Origin: Paenibacillus radicis (ex Xue et al. 2023)
Lineage (GTDB): Bacteria > Bacillota > Bacilli > Paenibacillales > NBRC-103111
DNA: 64,000 bases
Direction of reading: 5' to 3'
Assembly: GCF_024722015.1 (NCBI RefSeq)
Contig: NZ_JANQBD010000014.1
Coordinates: forward strand, 168,197 to 232,196
Shown here in pieces: positions 62,201 through 64,000 of this stretch (position 1 is the stretch's first letter; every line of letters starts with the position of its first letter). The notes under the pieces are model-generated. The model worked only from the letters and a program-made list of their open reading frames with translations, had not been told where the DNA came from and ran no database searches. The translations under genes were made by a program, and so were the position numbers.

Positions 62201-62515
62201 GGACTCGTTAATGGCTTCGAAGGCGACAACTTCAAACCAAACGACACGATCACACGTGAGCAAATGGCTGTGATGGTTTCCAGAGCTATTGACTTCACAG
62301 GCAACAAGGCCAAGGGAAGCCTGAATTCAACAAGCTCGTTCACGGATAGCGGCACGATCAGCAGCTGGGCTCAAGCTGCAGTAGCAGCTGCCGTTAATGC
62401 TAAAATCATTAATGGCGTCAGCGATACAACATTCGTGCCTTCCGCTAACGCTACACGAGCTGAAGCTACCGTTATGCTGAAACGTTTGCTGCAATTTCTT
62501 CAATTTATTAATTAA
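59219..62515 (+). CDS. Exported SLH-anchored LRR/TIM-barrel protein
   Basis: 1098 residues. Signal peptide about 1-28 (LLPVAAFAANS). BspA-like leucine-rich region (about 70-220); xylose-isomerase-like barrel (about 254-562) with YYTGDYKLSLNFYSFN, AGFDAVDVTEYYIPGY, AISGTGA, APVIRVFAG, GLQNHGD (about 432), GIIDDTGYF and IPAELLW; an fn3 domain (570-657); a Gly/Ser linker; a pre-SLH module (697-915); and three SLH domains (916-1098). Barrels of this family are normally intracellular, so a wall-anchored one is unusual. The metal-site residues kept are the same as in the two other paralogues. ATG follows AGGAGG. Likely acts on an extracellular glycoside or oligosaccharide; inferred only. Confidence 0.9.
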   Translation: MNTLKKALSSILVALMLTALLPVAAFAANSVAAQATGSAAITVTTSTYGQLQSVVNATNVPYLDVNSLTVTAGLLNSTDIKFINEKLTNLAILQVIGTADFVDSTLPSKAFEGNKSLQTVKLLNTKTLQSRVFYQAIAAEGGNLKTVELPKVTSIADRAFYRSPIKALIMGEVPPTMIGSKGGDEGYWFKEATGDVKIYVPTPEAIEKYENVFAFEGFVIKVIGDNSDDGQSGPIDTYGYTGYGNGKVVPRKNAYYTGDYKLSLNFYSFNSNLNAWKSKWNVVPQTDPLALNPLDAIQWAKNAGFDAVDVTEYYIPGYDDKLTEESAKPAIMDWARKIKAKAKEVGIAISGTGAQNNFVQPSDEKRAIDMERYKFWIDVAAEMGAPVIRVFAGATPSDAKQLGWEKIAKERLVPHLKELAAYGSAKGVQIGLQNHGDFTSTADQIIQIIKWVDHPNIGIIDDTGYFRPFRGSALDYNWYADINAVLPYSNNFQVKKKPAGAETKELMDLNRLFTGVRSSDYRGFIPAELLWNPGDAGHPSTLTTPPYEEVSGFFAKMKEAMEKSKTSGKIGMSTLSAKDLNQSVGLSWTPSPQATQGYFVKRKMNDNTYKLVGTVGAATYSFTETDLTNYQTYTYVVTGFDSEREYAESNEVSARPYKQDSHSTPSGGTSGGGSGGGPVSTGTDPASGSNSNVNKDGVKLDAATVKEKAGDKTVNKVTINSESLNKAIDAIKNNQSGQQKITIQVEGKEPVALVQLTADAWLNAQNSAAGIVLSIKSDTSTYDLPIKALSADIITKLLNGDAKNNVINIQIEKIGGPLADEISKKATQSGLNLLGDMVDYKITANIVEVADFNGVYVSRSLALPNSVDDKTTTVLLYNPGTGKFSFVPAIFNNSGSQVTFKRSGNSIYTIAQNRKTFSDISTHWAKNDIELLASKLVVEGSTDQLFTPDKSITRAEFAALLVRSLGLNPVKDGIFKDVNSNIWYSETVNAAAKAGLVNGFEGDNFKPNDTITREQMAVMVSRAIDFTGNKAKGSLNSTSSFTDSGTISSWAQAAVAAAVNAKIINGVSDTTFVPSANATRAEATVMLKRLLQFLQFIN

Positions 62516-62529
62516 TTATTGCCATTCAA

Positions 62530-62574
62530 AAAGACTAGACTTAACAGCGATAACCACTGCTAGGTCTAGTCTTT
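62530..62574. terminator. Bidirectional terminator between SLH-TIM barrel and exonuclease genes
   Basis: AAAGACTAGAC and GTCTAGTCTTTT arms enclose an inner loop; A/T runs on both sides. Confidence 0.85.
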
Positions 62575-62576
62575 TG

Positions 62577-63458
62577 TTATCCGATCAATTTAATCAAGCT
62601 GCTGAATTCAAGCTCTTCAAATTTTTGAAGTGCTGAGCTGCGATTTATTTTCCAACAGCAATTTTCCAAAGCACATTCAACAGGTACATCCACTTTAATT
62701 GTCGCCAAGTCTTTGGACAAGAAAAGCATATCCTTATTACTCTCTATTTTTAATTTGGTGCTAGCGGGGAGCTTTTCAATGTTTTCTAACACGCCCAGCA
62801 CAGATCCGTACTCTTTAATAAGCTTATGTGCAGTTTTCTCGCCAATTCCCCGAACTCCCGGATAATTATCCGCAGTATCCCCCATAAAGGCTTTCAAATC
62901 AACGATTTGAGATGGATACAATTCCTTCTCATCCCATAGTGATACAGGTGTGTAAACCTGATAATTGGATTTACCCTTTTTCATTATAATAACCGAAATC
63001 TTCTCAGTTACGAGCTGGAGCATATCATGATCCCCTGTTAATATAAGAACATCCGTCTCTGTGCTAATTTGGTTAGCGATGGTACCTATACAATCGTCTG
63101 CTTCAAAGCCTGGCACTCCAAAATTTGGTATACCAAGTGAATCGACAACATCCTTTACCAGACCAAATTGCGGTATTAATTCTTCCGGAGCTTCCGCTCT
63201 ATTGGCTTTATAGGAGGAGTACATTTCATTTCGAAAAGTTGCGCTCCCCAAATCCCAACAGCAGAGCAAATGAGTAGGTTGAAACTCCTTGATAGCATCG
63301 AATAAATAATGGATGAACCCAAATATTGCGTTAGTAGGGGTCCCGTCGCTCGTCTTCCGAATGTACCCACCATAAGATTGTGCGTAATAAGCTCTAAACA
63401 ATAATGCCATTCCATCTACAATTAAAGTTCGATTGCTGCTTTCCCTGTTGTTTTCCAT
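62577..63458 (-). CDS. 5'-3' exonuclease (YpcP/PolA N-terminal type)
   Basis: 293 residues, the flap-type nuclease domain of DNA polymerase I as a separate protein. Metal-binding acidic residues are in LIVDGMALLFRAYY, FEADDCIGTIA, LTGDHDMLQLV and FMGDTADNYPGVRGIGEKTA, and the helix-hairpin-helix follows the last of these. Probably trims RNA primers or flaps together with PolA. ATG follows TTTGGAGTG. Convergent with the SLH-TIM barrel gene and unrelated to it in function. Confidence 0.93.
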   Translation of the reverse strand: MENNRESSNRTLIVDGMALLFRAYYAQSYGGYIRKTSDGTPTNAIFGFIHYLFDAIKEFQPTHLLCCWDLGSATFRNEMYSSYKANRAEAPEELIPQFGLVKDVVDSLGIPNFGVPGFEADDCIGTIANQISTETDVLILTGDHDMLQLVTEKISVIIMKKGKSNYQVYTPVSLWDEKELYPSQIVDLKAFMGDTADNYPGVRGIGEKTAHKLIKEYGSVLGVLENIEKLPASTKLKIESNKDMLFLSKDLATIKVDVPVECALENCCWKINRSSALQKFEELEFSSLIKLIG

Positions 63459-63677
63459 ATGTACACTCCAAATATAATTTATATAACATTACTAAACATA
63501 CCAGACCTTTCCTGTATTGAAAATAGGTATAGACTAAAATTCCTCTATCAATACTTTCCAGCGAGCTCATATTTAATTGACCAATGGATAAAAATGACTT
63601 ACAGCTTCCTTGTTGCTCAATTTACGTTGGTGCTTCTGGAAATGACTCTGAGCAATTTCAGTGCTGCTACCACGGAT

Positions 63678-63782
63678 GTGAGGAGCGTTAGCGGAAGTGC
63701 TGCCACTGACAGTGAAGAGCATCAGCCCAAGTACTACCTATCACTGAAGTGAAGAGCATTAGCGGAAGTGCTGCTTCCTCTA
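63678..63782 (+). repeat. Three imperfect 34-37-bp tandem units
   Basis: Units start at 63678, 63712 and 63749, each with GTGARGAGCRTYAGC followed by AAGTRCTRC. Units 1 and 3 are most alike. No coding frame is supported, and the spacing and divergence do not fit a CRISPR array. Confidence 0.6.
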
Positions 63783-63804
63783 TCAGCTGGAATGATCAAA
63801 AATT

Positions 63805-63841
63805 AGAGAGATACGGGAACAGTTCGTTCCGCTATCCCTCT
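63805..63841. repeat. Long imperfect hairpin next to the intron end
   Basis: AGAGAGATACGGGAAC pairs with GTTCCGCTATCCCTCT around a 5-base loop with two mismatches. It has no T-run, so it is more likely a dispersed palindrome than a terminator. Confidence 0.6.
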
Positions 63842-63876
63842 GATTTGGTGTCTAATGCTCCTATTTGCCCAGCATA

Positions 63877-64000
63877 GTCGAGTAGGCGGGGCCTCTCCTT
63901 CTCTTGGATTGCGCCCCTTACCCCTCACAGATCCGTACGTGCGCTATTAACGCATACGGCTCTTCACTTCACCATTACAGGTCGACTGACGAACAGGTTC
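63877..64000 (-). ncRNA. Group II intron 3' end (domains V and VI), truncated by the window
   Basis: On the minus strand 63962-63930 reads GAGCCGTATGCG, a short loop, then CGCACGTACGGATC, the conserved domain V hairpin with its AGC triad. Next come TGTGAGGGG and a domain VI-like stem (GGGGC/GCCCC), ending near TACTCGAC at 63877. The rest of the intron, including any reverse transcriptase, would lie to the right of the window. Confidence 0.8.

Noticed and set aside
63459..63752. 97-codon plus-strand frame before the tandem units
   Set aside because: No ribosome site, runs through the repeats, no recognisable domain.
63678..63782. CRISPR array
   Set aside because: Only three diverged units with no constant repeat or distinct spacers, and no cas gene in the window.

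Overview
The window reads as a chromosome segment of a spore-forming, Gram-positive soil Firmicute, most likely Paenibacillus or a close relative. Evidence: ytxC next to thrS with a T-box leader; a SAM riboswitch controlling metA-metI-metC; three secreted proteins with C-terminal S-layer homology (SLH) triplets; LplA/LplB/LplC-type sugar transport genes with no ATPase of their own; and strong GGAGG ribosome sites. No genome or database comparison was possible, so the genus is an inference.

Layout. 1-774: a degenerate non-coding repeat that recurs at 37.1-37.6 kb. 0.8-18.7 kb: housekeeping genes (thrS, ytxC, a diguanylate cyclase, mqnC, an EAL protein, the Met operon, corA, a universal stress protein, an HRDC protein, ilvD, and DUF3055-like and GPP34-like genes). 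18.7-36.6 kb: an accessory carbohydrate region with a KdgF-like cupin, a 2337-residue SLH protein carrying an esterase and a beta-helix domain, an orphan sugar-binding lipoprotein, an SGNH hydrolase, a LacI regulator coupled to a GntR/solute-binding fusion, a xylose-isomerase-like TIM barrel, a GNAT gene, and an SDR/aldo-keto reductase/lactonase operon. 37.6-44.1 kb: a six-gene operon, LacI-TctC-TctB-TctA-Gfo/Idh-Gfo/Idh. 44.7-53.2 kb: a cohesin-SLH surface protein convergent with a dockerin-bearing beta-helix protein, the latter transcribed with a chemoreceptor. 53.5-57.0 kb: an LplB-LplC-binding protein operon. 57.4-62.5 kb: two further TIM-barrel proteins with BspA-like leucine-rich repeats, one of them exported and SLH-anchored. 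62.6-63.5 kb: a 5'-3' exonuclease. The right edge holds the 3' end (domains V and VI) of a group II intron.

How the parts may work together (inference). Secreted esterase, beta-helix and TIM-barrel proteins are held on the S-layer by SLH domains or by cohesin-dockerin pairing, and would process a plant polysaccharide or glycoside. Products would enter through LplBC and TctABC and be oxidised by Gfo/Idh, SDR and AKR enzymes with a lactonase. Two palindromic operators tie the locus together. GTAAACGTTTAC occurs at seven perfect or near-perfect positions around the LacI-Tct operon and the leaders of the chemoreceptor, cohesin-SLH and both exported or LRR TIM-barrel genes, with one more near-match. 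GTATTAACGTTAATAC lies just downstream of near-identical promoters for the SDR operon and for the LplB operon, the latter also covering the divergent TIM-barrel promoter. The combination of Gfo/Idh oxidoreductases with xylose-isomerase-like barrels recalls the 3-keto-glycoside and C-glycoside cleavage systems. A surface-anchored barrel of this kind, together with a minimal cohesin/dockerin/SLH assembly, is the most novel material here.
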